Assembly (NCBI RefSeq): GCF_032854445.1
Contig: NC_088307.1
Coordinates: 27,564,547-27,628,546 of the forward strand
Length of the DNA: 64,000 nucleotides
Source: Liolophura sinensis
Taxonomy: Eukaryota; Mollusca; Polyplacophora; Chitonida; Chitonidae
Direction of reading: 5' to 3'
This document shows, in pieces, positions 11,361 to 21,281 of the stretch (within the stretch, counting starts at the first letter, position 1; the number at the start of each line of letters is the position of its first letter). The translations under genes and the position numbers were made by a program. A model generated the notes under the pieces. The model saw only the letters and a list, made by a program, of their open reading frames with translations, had not been told where the DNA came from and did not search any database.

Positions 11361-11409
11361 CCAGTCATCGAATGTTTACTTTTCGATGTAATCATCCGTG
11401 ATTTTAACA

Positions 11410-11415
11410 AATAAA
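11410..11415 (+). terminator. Polyadenylation signal AATAAA, protease copy 1
   Basis: AATAAA 50 bases after the TAA stop codon, the position expected for a short 3' UTR. Confidence 0.65.
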
Positions 11416-11419
11416 AGAA

Positions 11420-12770
11420 GAACTCAGCAAGAAGTTAAGACGTGCGAGTTAATTAGTGAGTGAATAGAGATATACTTTACGATATTAATGAAGAGTTTTC
11501 GTATTGCGTTGGTAATGGCTTGATGGTCGCTACATTGGCCCAGTGCCGATTTGATTTGTTTATTTCCTTGCTTTCCGACATAAGAATAAAACAGCACCCC
11601 ACTGAAATAAAGAATGAAATCAAACAAGAAACCGAAGTAAGATGTATGAACTCATCTAGTGTAGTGATCTAGTTGTAGCGTCCACCATCGTGATCCGGGT
11701 TTTAGGCAGACTGAAAAAACTACATGTAATGCCTTTGTTATTTTCACTCTGCACTTGTCATTTGAGGGAGAAACGAAGGACTGATCCTCTATTGTATGTA
11801 AACTTATTTGATTTATTGGTAAGTTTACTCCGTGGTTAAGAGTCCTTCATTAATAAGAAACCAGAATTCTCAGAGGAAACAATCGTGAGTCTTGACAATT
11901 TTCCTGACTTTAGACTGCAGGCGAGACAGTTAAAGCTGAACTCAGTCACGTGACACCAGTGACAAATAGTCTCATGTGAGCCGAGTCTTAGGTTGAGCTC
12001 CGCACTCCCCGGCACACACACATAAACCTTAGGTGTAATAAGAACAGTGTCAGATATCGTGGCTAGAGTCTATGGGAAAGTGTTCAGAACGACCACACCG
12101 AGACGGTACTTCTATGTAAGAGCTACAACAGCATATTACGGTCATGGGAAAACAAGAATGAAAGGATTTTATTATATATCCCTGATTACCTCACTGTCCA
12201 TACGTATCTGAGACCCTGCTGTCTTTTGAGAGTGCGTCGAATGGATAGATTTGAATGGTCTGTCCTGCAGAGTGTAGAGTGTGAGGAGCAAAGGACAGGA
12301 AACCATCGATACAGTGTCATCATTCACAACGCTGTGAGACCGAAGTTAACAAACACGTAATCTATGGTCTTAATAACTGGCACGAAGTCGATCAATGAGT
12401 TAGCTTGTGGGTGAGACATTAAAGGGTATGAAAGGAGAAAACTACAAAAAGAAAGTCTTGGAGAATGTTATCTTGGATATTTATTCCTCTATTAAGTGTG
12501 TAAAGATGGTGCTCAGGAAATTTTCTGGCGATCAGGTCTGTTGATGAAAACCGGTGTATCCGGATTAAACCATCGACATATGGCAAGTCACTGACGAACA
12601 TTCCCAAGTGTGGTTTCAGATATTTACAGCGTATTGGTGACAGACAGACGGTCTCCAATGACCGTTAAACTGCTAAGATGGCCACACGTGGGTCGTCGAC
12701 CGCCAGCTGTCACTGAAGAAAATTAGTCCGAACCTTGCCAATGCGCGTTGGTTTATTCTGGGCAATCGGT
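11420..12770. other. Downstream intergenic region, unit 1: no recognisable gene
   Basis: Short frames exist (for example 11460-11672 plus, 12419-12658 minus) but none resembles a known family. In unit 3 the equivalent of 12050-12360 is open for 104 residues (53430-53744 plus) because of one extra T near 53467. Units 1 and 2 are frameshifted there, so if it was ever coding it is now decayed in two copies. Equivalent spans are 31525-32876 and 52803-54158. Confidence 0.5.
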
Positions 12771-12963
12771 AGCCCCAGTGGCCAAGGTGGTTAGCGTGTC
12801 AGCTGGGCGCTGGGTGAAAATGTCTGGCAGTAACCTGCAGATGGCCATTGGTTCTCCCAGGCTCTGCATGGTTTCCTGTCACCATAATGCTGGCCTCCGA
12901 CGAATTAGTTAAATATTCTTGAGTACGGCGTAAAACATCCATTAAATAAACAAATAAATAAAT
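12771..12963 (+). mobile_element. tRNA-derived SINE-like element, unit 1 locus D
   Basis: The head contains tggccaaggtgg (12779-12790), which fits the polymerase III A-box pattern TRGYNNARNNGG. The body has the ctgtcaccataatgctggcc core, and the tail runs gtaaaacatccattaaat to aataaataaata. This is the clearest sign that the family is tRNA-derived. Confidence 0.75.
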
Positions 12964-13244
12964 ATTCCCGGCAATCGAATTTCCTCCATCCATAATAATG
13001 ACCACCATCGCAGAATTACTCAGAATTCCTGCTCATGGATTAAACAACAGTCCAATGGCTATGCTCTTTCACATTACATCTGGTTTTTATAGTATCCTAG
13101 AACCTTTACAAACAGGACAACTCAAACTGAGACGCCTTCCGTATCGTCCCATGTCTCTAGTTCTACATGCAACGGAACTTATGTTACCCAAAACTGTGTC
13201 GTTAAAGCTAAATTCGGAATTCATTTTTTCATATATTTGATAGG

Positions 13245-13352
13245 TTTTTTGCACCGACCACAAAAATATTTCTCTTGTATGACCGCGGCCAGCATTGTGG
13301 CCGTGGAGGAAGCAAACCGGGCAGAGCCAGAGGGAACCACGACCATCCACAG
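13245..13352 (-). mobile_element. SINE fragment, unit 1 locus E
   Basis: Minus-oriented fragment carrying gcggccagcattgtggccg and gggcagagccagagggaac. It ends at a replacement breakpoint shared by units 1 and 2. Confidence 0.6.
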
Positions 13353-13501
13353 ATGTTATGATCAGCTTGGGTCGTGCAAGGCGTGAGGTGACAAAATCAA
13401 GAAGGCAAGTTATTCAGTGCAGCTAATGAGGTCCGAAGTATAGAGGATCGAGAAAAATATGAGAGATAATAACAAAAATTGCCAATTGAAAAGAAATGTC
13501 C

Positions 13502-13873
13502 CACATTACTGGATTCCAAAACTGCATAAATCCCTCACTGCATAGAAAACTCACTTTAATGCGGGGTGAAGAGGCTGTACCACCAAACTTGTATCTACCC
13601 TTATACCGTGGTTCTGGTAAGGTCCTGTGTCATTATCCAGACGGGCGGGGTTATCTGTGCAGACAAGTGAATGGCCAGGTAAGAAAGAGAATCGTATTTT
13701 GTCTATGATGACGGGCGCGGTTAGCTGTGAAGACAAGTGAATGGCCAGGTAAGAAAGAAAATCGTATTTCTTCTATGATGCCAATTCGTTGAAGAAAAGA
13801 AAAACACTACATTACACATTACTGGATTCCAAAACTGCATAAATCCCTCACTGCATAGAAAACTCACTTTAAG
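13502..13873. repeat. Local duplications around protease-exon relic, unit 1
   Basis: A 57-base block starting acattactggattccaaaac occurs at about 13502 and again at about 13816. Between them a 70-bp segment is tandemly duplicated (gacgggcggggtta at 13640, gacgggcgcggtta at 13710). The second block is followed directly by a 497-bp deletion relative to the other units. Confidence 0.7.
13606..13654 (-). pseudogene. Relic of protease exon 2, unit 1
   Basis: On the minus strand, after cacag (like the real exon 2 acceptor), 49 bases resemble the start of exon 2 and encode NPARLDNDTGPYQNHG, close to [16 protein letters not shown] of the active gene. The rest of the exon has been replaced by unrelated sequence. 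It is opposite in orientation to the intact gene. Unit 2 has the same relic at 33712-33760. Confidence 0.8.
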
Positions 13874-14509
13874 TTGAGTTGAAGTCGCGTTGGATACATG
13901 AACAGTTGCAATCAAAGTGCAAATCAGATTTCACTCATTTGCTTAGAACATTCTTTGCGTCTATCCAAGATGTTTAAAAACTATTGTTAGCTTCTTTTTT
14001 GCATAATTCCGTTCTATTTTCGTTTGTTATACACTTTCTCACTCTGAAAAAATGAACTTGTTAAATTTTGCAGAAAGTCTGGTGTCTGAGTGATGCTAAG
14101 ATGTAATAATGTATTCTGTCACTAAAGCAGATTATTGTGTCATATTCAACTTAAAATACTGATACTCTAATAGAATATGTGCATTATATTCAACACAATA
14201 ACCTGTTCCAATAACAATCGCTTTGGGAATTGGCCTCTCGATTAACGTCAGTTTTTTAGTTCACGGCTGGTATGCGAAAGTTGAGGGATGATAATTCATG
14301 ATATCTCATCCCCAGCACACACTATCAGTTTTATGATGCCCAAAAAGTCAAGAAAATAACATTTTATGTTCTCAGTTGGGAGTCCCTGAATCTGTACATC
14401 GATAGCAGAGCTAACCACCATCCGCTTGTTTCCCTCCCAAACAAGCTGTCAGAGGCCCAAGAAGGGAGGTAACTCTAGTAAACAAAAGGCAGGTGGTCGT
14501 TGTCTGTAG

Positions 14510-14860
14510 TTGCCACACGAGCGTGGGATATTACTTTGTGAGCGTGAAGTTGCAATTAAAAATAAATTAGTTAAGTCTTCAACACATTTGCTGGTAGATA
14601 TCCTACTGCTCTGCCCAATATATGTTTTTTACTCTTCTAACATTCAACTGGTTTGTGCATCTCTAACTGTGACCGCACCCCTCCTCTCTATACATATTTC
14701 TCCATGTACACCTGAAGATGTTTGTGTTATAACTGAAGTAAAGTTAAAACCGACTTACCTGCGCGAACCTTTGCGTTTGAATGCCCGAAAAAGCTTTGAA
14801 CTTTGTATTCCAAATAACTTTAAAAGAGCCAGCGATTTTTACAAGATCTTGGATGAGTAA
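14510..14860 (+). other. Unrecognised 116-codon open frame without ATG, unit 1
   Basis: Stop-free frame from TTG at 14510 to TAA at 14860, containing HISPCTPEDVCVITEVKLKP and a C-terminal ASDFYKILDE. A gtctgtag acceptor-like sequence lies directly before it, so it could be a terminal exon. It is kept in all units but with several replacements. Function not recognised. About 45 bases upstream is aagaagggaggtaactc, which resembles a short repeat I associate with mollusc genomes. Confidence 0.2.
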
Positions 14861-15127
14861 AAAGGTAACGATTACCTACATAAGACGAAAATTTCAAACT
14901 ACACCAGACTTTTGAAAGCCAATAATTACATTACACGGCAATTGTTTTAACAAAACTCAGGTATTGGTTTTATTACATCGAAGGCCAAACATTATTACGT
15001 CACGCGGTGATATTAGTTTACATCATATGTTTTATTACATTAGGCAGTGGTGTTTCATCACTCGTGTATTATTACATATTACGGATTAACACACTCTCCT
15101 CTATCATATTTATGTATGACCAAGCCA

Positions 15128-15310
15128 TCAGTTTGTACCGATACCTATTGTGAAATAATCGTTCATCAGCTGAACAGTTTTTTTTAACGGTTTTGAGCTC
15201 GAGACTTCTGTTAGTCCGTTAGGTGGAGTCCAAATTTTGTTCAGAGGATACCACCGAGGTGGTCGGGGTGCAATAGTATCATCTTCAAGCTCTATTGTCC
15301 TACTTTTCAT
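15128..15310 (-). CDS. Unrecognised 60-residue frame, unit 1
   Basis: ATG-started frame beginning MKSRTIELEDDTIAPRPPRW and containing YPLNKIWTPPNGLTE. The residue content looks protein-like and the sequence is identical in units 1 and 2. The stop is lost in unit 3, adding six residues. Could be a fragment of a transposon or retrogene; no family recognised. Confidence 0.25.
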   Translation of the reverse strand: MKSRTIELEDDTIAPRPPRWYPLNKIWTPPNGLTEVSSSKPLKKTVQLMNDYFTIGIGTN

Positions 15311-15314
15311 TTTG

Positions 15315-16369
15315 CTCTTGTACCTGTACGTCTAAGTAGCAGTTTCATATAATAAATGCACTGTTCCTCTACACGTTCAGTGTTCTCTAAATGCTAAACG
15401 TCTTCACATCATAATTATACATATGATGATGACTGACATCATAACCGTCAGAGAAATACATTTTACAAAACAGGTAAGCTACAAAAAATAAAGATGGAGA
15501 TATCCAGATTTGCTGTTTTAAAGCAATTTTTGTTATATTAAAGAAGTCTTGACCCCTTAATTTCAGGCAATATGCAGTTCTGTACTTGCTTGTGGACACT
15601 TCGCTATTCACTGGCCAGAAGAAAGAATCATAACTCTATGTCTAAACGGGAGCCAACCCAATGCCGAAAATTATGGAGGAATATGATTGTGAAGTAAACA
15701 AGGCAATTCACAGGAATAATAAACAGCAGATTACATATAGCTTGGTGGCTTACTCTCCACACTGTGGTTTCTTCCATCCATAAAATAATTCGTGAACATT
15801 AACTAAAACTCCAATTAGATAAGTGAATAAGCAATACTAAATAAAGACCAAAAGATTATTATTAGGTGCACGTAGAAGCTTACGCTTGTTTTTGTTCTTT
15901 GGATAATGTAAGCAGATAAAATGTGTGTACCTGTCGTTTATAATGGTCTCAAATTACTTTCGCACTGCAAAGGATATTCTTCGTCTTTATGGAGTTTTTT
16001 GGAAGTCATTTGACTTTGCCTTCACACGCAACCTATGGACTACAATCATTAATCGGAACTTGTGAGGCAAAATATTAAATACCATATTATCCATGTTGTA
16101 AAAAATATTGATTACGTGTCACATCAATCTTGTATGTTCTATCTGTAAAGGTATTGCGATTGTTATAGCTGCATAACGTTCGGGTGTTTGCTTTATTTGT
16201 AAAGTAAACAAACGCTGTGTGCGCTGTTTGTTGTCAGTTCGGTGATACCACTCGCGCTTGAGTTGCGTGCCCTAAAGTCCGACAATGATGTATACATCCG
16301 AAATTAGCTTACGGTAAGAGCTGAGCTGTTTTTGGTAGATGGCTTGTGGGAGATGGATTGTCATTATCC
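15315..16369. other. Intergenic region, unit 1: nothing recognised
   Basis: AT-rich sequence with no convincing gene. Equivalent spans are 35918-36979 and 57206-58261. Unit 2 carries a small extra insertion (taccgg) near 36424. Short minus frames at 15387-15611 and its counterparts have no coding character. Confidence 0.5.
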
Positions 16370-16817
16370 CCGGGGCGCTGCCCGCTTTCCACCCACCATA
16401 GTGCTGCCCGCTGTTCGTCGAAAGGTCTTCCAGTAACCTGTGGGTAGTCGTGGGTTTCCCCAGGGCACTGCCCGTTTTCCTTCCACCATAATGTTGTTCA
16501 CCGTACGTCGAAAGGTCTGCCAGCAACCAGTGGGTAGGTCTGGGATTCCCTTGGTCGCTGCCCCCTTTCCTCCCACCATAATGCTGCCCGCGGCACGTCG
16601 GAAGGTCTGTAAGCAACCTGTAGGTCGTCGTGGGTTTTCCCCTGGGCACTGCCCGCTTTCCTCATACCATAATGCTGCCCACCGTACGTCGGAAGGTCTT
16701 CCAACAACCTGTGGATGGTCGTGAGTTTTCCATGGGCACTGCCCGCTTTCCTACCAACATAGTGCAGCCTGCCGTCGTATCAGTTAAATATTGTCGAGCA
16801 GGGCGTAAAACGCCAAC
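16370..16817. repeat. 90-bp tandem expansion of SINE core, unit 1 (five copies)
   Basis: Repeats recur at exactly 90-91 bases (the cactg or cgctg marker ends at 16380, 16470, 16560, 16651 and 16741). Each contains tttcctcccaccataatgct and cgtcggaaggtcttcc. The array ends in a single SINE-type tail (gtcgagcagggcgtaaaacg). The internal part of the SINE has been amplified in tandem while the tail stays single. Confidence 0.85.
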
Positions 16818-17226
16818 CAAAAAAAGCAAAAAATAAAATAAAAATAATTTTACATGCTAATCTGGAGGAAGGGGTTTTTTAATTGATTGATTATTTGATT
16901 GGTTTCTTGACATTGTGGTTACTCCTGACCTTGAGTGATAATCGCACATCCACTCTAGCCACTATTCGTTTCATCCAAACTTCTTATAGGCGATGTTTGT
17001 GCGCCCTGTGTCTATAATAGTATGAGCCTAGTATCGAGGATTTTCTCTCTTTCGACGTCCTTCTCAGGAAAATTGTGCACGTAATAAATTTATTTTTACT
17101 ATATTAGCAAAGAAATGTTGTTCTTGGCCAAGTATAGAGGTGATCGAGAAACACAGGGTGCGGTGGGGTGGACGAGCGGAAAGTTTAAATCTTTTAAGGT
17201 GACTATGTTGTCTTAAAGGATTTTGT

Positions 17227-17464
17227 TTATCTATTTATTTGATTGGAATTTTACGCCTTTATAAGACATATTTCACTTATACGATTGCGGCCAGCATTAT
17301 AAAGAAAGGAAAACGGGCAGATCCCGGGGGAAACCCAGGACCATTCTGTGGTTGCTGAGAGAGCCAGCATGAGCCGGACACACTTCGATAGCATTGATTA
17401 GAGGCTCCGGTTTCACTGATATGCTCTAGCGATAGCACTCTAACAACCAGGCCATCGGTGCCCC
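17227..17464 (-). mobile_element. Full-length SINE-like element, unit 1 locus F
   Basis: Minus-oriented element of about 238 bp, from the tail side (ctatttatttgattgg, ttttacgcc) through cagatcccgggggaaaccc to a tRNA-like head that reads on the minus strand gcaccgatggcctggttg. Confidence 0.75.
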
Positions 17465-17695
17465 GATAGGATTTTTCGACATATTTTATTCTACAGAAAA
17501 AATCGGCGGAAATTGCTTGAAGCATTAAGCTCCTTTCAAAATGCTCAATGTAATTTTAGATGAGTTGTTTACAGTCCGTTCAGTAAAATCTCGCCATACC
17601 GGGATGTAATATTTAATGAATTTCAGTGTATGAAGCAGTGTACTTTGGTGTGACCACGGGACATAACCTAGTACACTTTGACGTACTTCCTCTCC

Positions 17696-17822
17696 AGTGG
17701 TAAGTGGGAATGCCTTGCAGCCACCTGAAGGTGGTGGTGGGCTCTGCTCAGTTTCCTCCAACCGTAATGCTGGCCGCCGTCGTATGAATAAAATATTCTT
17801 GAGTACAGTGATAAATAAATAC
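17696..17822 (+). mobile_element. SINE 3' part, unit 1 locus G
   Basis: Plus-oriented SINE body and tail (cctccaaccgtaatgctggc, aaatattcttgagta) directly abutting the 33-bp array. The array may have grown from the SINE's right flank. Confidence 0.65.
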
Positions 17823-17830
17823 ATAAGTGA

Positions 17831-18710
17831 TTAGGAACCTTTACCCAGTGCATTGTGATGTATTAAGATCACTACCCAGTGCATTATGATGTACCCAGGG
17901 ATCTTTACCCAGTGCATTATGATATACTCAAGGATCATTACCCAGTGCATTATGATGTACTTTCGCATTATTACCCAGTGCATTATAAAGTACTTAGGAA
18001 TCATTATTCAGCTCATTATGGTGGGTCTTAGGGATCATCACCCAGTACATTATGAGGTACTTTCGCATTATTACCCAGTGTATTATCATGTACCAAAGGA
18101 TCATTACCCAGTGCATTATGACGTGGTTGGGGATCGCCCACCAGTGCATTATGATGTAATTATGAACCATTACCTAGTGCTTTAAGAAGTACCTAGGCAT
18201 TATTACCCATGTGGTTAGGGAACTCTAGCCAGCACAATATTATGTGGTTAGGGGACACTACCCTGCACATTATTATTTGGTTAGGGGACACTATACAGCA
18301 CATTATTATTTGGTTAGGGAACACTACCCAACACAATATTATGTGTTAGGGGGACACTACACAGTACATTATTGTGTGGTTAGGAAACACTACCCAGCAA
18401 ATTATTATGTGTTTGGTGGACACTACACAGCACATTATTGTGTGGTTAGGGGACACTACCCAGTGCATTATCATGTGGTTAGGGGACAATACCCAGCACA
18501 TTATTATCTGGTTAAAAGACACTACACAGCACATTATTATTTGGTTAGGGAACACTACCCAGCACAATATTATGTGTTTGGGGGACACTACACAGCACTT
18601 TATTGTGTGGTTAGGGAACACTACCAAACAAATTATTATGTGTTTGGGGGACACTACACAGCACATTATTGTGTGGTTAGGGAACACTACCTGCACATTT
18701 TTATACTCAA
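17831..18710. repeat. 33-bp minisatellite, unit 1
   Basis: Two related blocks with the same 33-base period. One is of the type ttacccagtgcattatgatg (17831-18190). The other is of the type ggttaggggacactaccc plus agcacattattatgt (18190-18710; ggtta at 18246 and 18279). Frames are open on both strands because 33 divides by three. Confidence 0.93.
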
Positions 18711-19020
18711 CATTGGGATCACAGTGTGGTGAAGGGACGCTACTCAGCGTTGGGATCACAATGTGGTGAAGGGACGCTACTCAGCACTGGGATCATTACT
18801 GAGTGCATCATTACTGGAATCATTACTGAGTGCATTGTGATGTGGTGAAGGGAAGCCATTCAGCACTGGGATCACAATGTGGTGAAGGGACGCCACTCAT
18901 CTATTTTCACTGGGATCACAATGTGGTGAAGGGACGCTACTCAGTACTGGGATTACAATGTAGTGAAGGGACGCTACTCAGCATTGGAATCATTGCTAAG
19001 TGCATTGTGATGTGGCCAGG
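18711..19020. repeat. 37-bp minisatellite, unit 1
   Basis: Units of 37 bases (gaaggg at 18731 and 18768) with tggtgaagggacgctactca and gggatcacaatg. Clearly related to the adjacent 33-base family (atgtggt, gggac, cta-ccag). Confidence 0.88.
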
Positions 19021-19330
19021 AGACTGGTTTTGAAGCCATAGAGTTGTGCTTCCCTCCATATCTTTCAGCCAAGGTCGAACCATAGAGGCCTTATATTGGC
19101 AGACTGCAGCTATGATGGACGCAAGGCGAGGACAACTAACCGGATCGAGTAGCTTACTGACTTCAGTGATTTTAGCAAACCTATGCCTCAAAACAGACAT
19201 TTGTATAGCAGCCGTCAACCAATACAGACGTTCAAAGATAATACTCGCAAGGTCAATTCGGAAAAACGACGATTAATACCACAAAAACAAACTCGGTAAA
19301 GAGGCTGTCTCATTTGAATATATTGATATT
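19021..19330. other. Spacer between 37-bp and 54-bp arrays, unit 1/2 junction
   Basis: Single-copy sequence with open frames on both strands (plus 19046-19276; minus 18937-19218, protein-like in places, for example SKLLDPVSCPRLASIIAAV). The counterpart at 39745-40057 is open. The counterpart at 61210-61510 has base deletions (gactcagtga near 61342, cgttcaagata near 61412) that shift both frames, so it is not under clear coding constraint. Confidence 0.5.
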
Positions 19331-20899
19331 AAAGCAGTATTAGGCCTCTCACATCTGACTATAGTGAGATTGAAACAGTATTAGCTCTGTCACATCTGAC
19401 TATAGTGAGAGTGAACCAGTACCAGACCTGTCACATCAGCATTAGGTCACACCTGAGTCTGAAGGATAGCTCTATATGTCAAGCTTAACTTTAGTGAGAT
19501 TGAACCAATGAGAATAAACCAATTTAGACTTGTCACATCTGACTTAAGTGAGACTGACCAGTGAGATTGGACCAATGCTAGACTTGTCACATCTGACTTA
19601 AGTGAGACTGACCAGTGAGATTGGACCAATACTAGACTTGTCACATCTGACTTAAGTGAGACTGACCAGTGAGATTGGACCAATACTAGACTTGTCACAC
19701 CTGACTTAAGTGAGACTGACCAGTGAGATTGGACCAATACTAGACTTGTCACACCTGGCTTTGGTGAGACTGACCAGTGAGATTGGACCAATACTAGACT
19801 TGTCACATCTGACTTAAGTGAGACTGACCAGTGAGATTGGACCAATACTAGACTTGTCACATCTGACTTAAGTGAGACTGACCAGTGAGATTGGACCAAT
19901 GCTAGACTTGTCACACCTGACTTTGGTGAGACTGACCAGTGAGAATGGACCAATGCTAGACTTGTCACACCTGGCTTTGGTGAGACTGACCAGTGAGATT
20001 GGACCAATACTAGACTTGTCACATCTGACTTTGGTGAGACTGACCAGTGAGAATGGACCAATACTAGACTTGTCACATCTGACTTAAGTGAGACTGACCA
20101 GTGAGATTGGACCAATACTAGACTTGTCACACCTGACTTTGGTGAGACTGACCAGTGAGAATGGACCAATACTAGACTTGTCACATCTGACTTAAGTGAG
20201 ACTGACCAGTGAGATTGGACCAATACTAGACTTGTCACACCTGACTTTGGTGAGACTGACCAGTGAGAATGGACCAATGCTAGACTTGTCACATCTGACT
20301 TAAGTGAGACTGACCAGTGAGATTGGACCAATACTAGACTTGTCACACCTGACTTTGGTGAGACTGACCAGTGAGAATGGACCAATGCTAGACTTGTCAC
20401 ACCTGGCTTTGGTGAGACTGACCAGTGAGAATTGACCAATGCTAGACTTGTCACAACTGACTTTAGTGAGGCTGGCCAGTAAGATTGGACCAATACTAGA
20501 CTTGTCGCATTTGACTTTATTAAGACTGACCAGTGAGAATGGACCAGTTCTAGACATGTTACACCTGACTATTGTGAGACTGACCAGTGAGAGTGGGCCA
20601 GTACTAGACTTGTTGTATGTGACTTTAGTGAGGCGACCAGTGAGAATGGACCAATACTAGACATGCCATAAATGACTTTGGTGAGACTGACCAGTGAGAA
20701 TGGGCCAATACTAGACTTGTCACATCTGACTTTGGTGAGACTGACCAGTGAGAATGGACTAATGCTAGACTTGTCACAACTGACTACAATGAGACTGACC
20801 AGTGAGAATGTTCCAATACCAAGCTTGTCACATCTAACTTTAGTGAGAGTTTAATCAGTATCAAGTCTGTTAAATCTTACTTTGTTGAGGTTTTACTAA
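19331..20899. repeat. 54-bp minisatellite, unit 2
   Basis: About 25 or more copies of the 54-bp repeat over 1.57 kb; spacing is directly visible, for example tagac at 19687 and 19741. Variants alternate cttaagtgag, ctttggtgag and ggctttggtgag in the same slot, which suggests higher-order amplification of two- or three-unit blocks. A 348-residue minus-strand frame (19447-20493) is open only because the period divides by three. Confidence 0.95.
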
Positions 20900-21281
20900 G
20901 TCCGTGCCGAAAATCCATAGAGAGTCATGGATTTGACCTTTGAACCCATTTAAAACTGTATAATACTGCACTAGTTGGTGTTGCCACCTGCATAATATAA
21001 ATAACGAAAAAAAAAAAAAACTCGCTTGATAGATAGATTTTTGGCTGTTTTACATAACAGTAAACATATTTTATTGTTGAAATATAGATCTGTCCAGAAG
21101 ATTTATAGTTTGTCAACATCATGAGTTCAGGAAATCAGTTTGCACTCTGTGTTGGATTATCAGGGCAGGTCTGTTTCGAAGAAAAGGTATCCAAAGAACC
21201 TCATTAGACGGAATATTGAGTAACACTCCACTTGGTTCTGCATCGTTTTTCTATGACGATATATTTAAAGACATTCTCACC

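Larger units (their letters stand above)
1..19367. repeat. Segmental tandem duplication, unit 1
   Basis: First copy of a head-to-tail repeated segment; the window opens inside its 54-bp minisatellite. Base 1 aligns with 19368, 40095 and 61548. Non-satellite sequence is nearly identical to the later units, with the same feature order and orientation. Relative to units 2 and 3 it lacks about 497 bp at a junction near 13873. It also has the fewest copies of the 90-bp SINE-core repeat (five). The true unit boundary is arbitrary because the array is circularly permutable. Confidence 0.95.

Noticed and set aside
13087-13350. 87-residue minus-strand frame MDGRGSLWLCPVCFLHG
   Set aside because: Half of it is SINE locus E, and the remainder shows no family resemblance.
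16272-16649. Frames such as RQHYGGRKGGSDQGNPRP repeats (both strands)
   Set aside because: Translations of the 90-bp SINE-core tandem repeat, open because 90 divides by three.
17831-18710. Interstitial telomere tract because of TTAGGG in each unit
   Set aside because: TTAGGG occurs once per 33 bases within unrelated sequence, not as contiguous hexamers.
18244-18732. Plus and minus frames (HYPAHYYLVRG and HIIICLVVFPNHT types) as repeat proteins
   Set aside because: Pure 33-bp satellite translation, open on both strands. Unit 3 breaks the frames with single-base indels.
19331-20899. CRISPR array
   Set aside because: The repeats are contiguous 54-bp units without unique spacers, and the genome is clearly eukaryotic.
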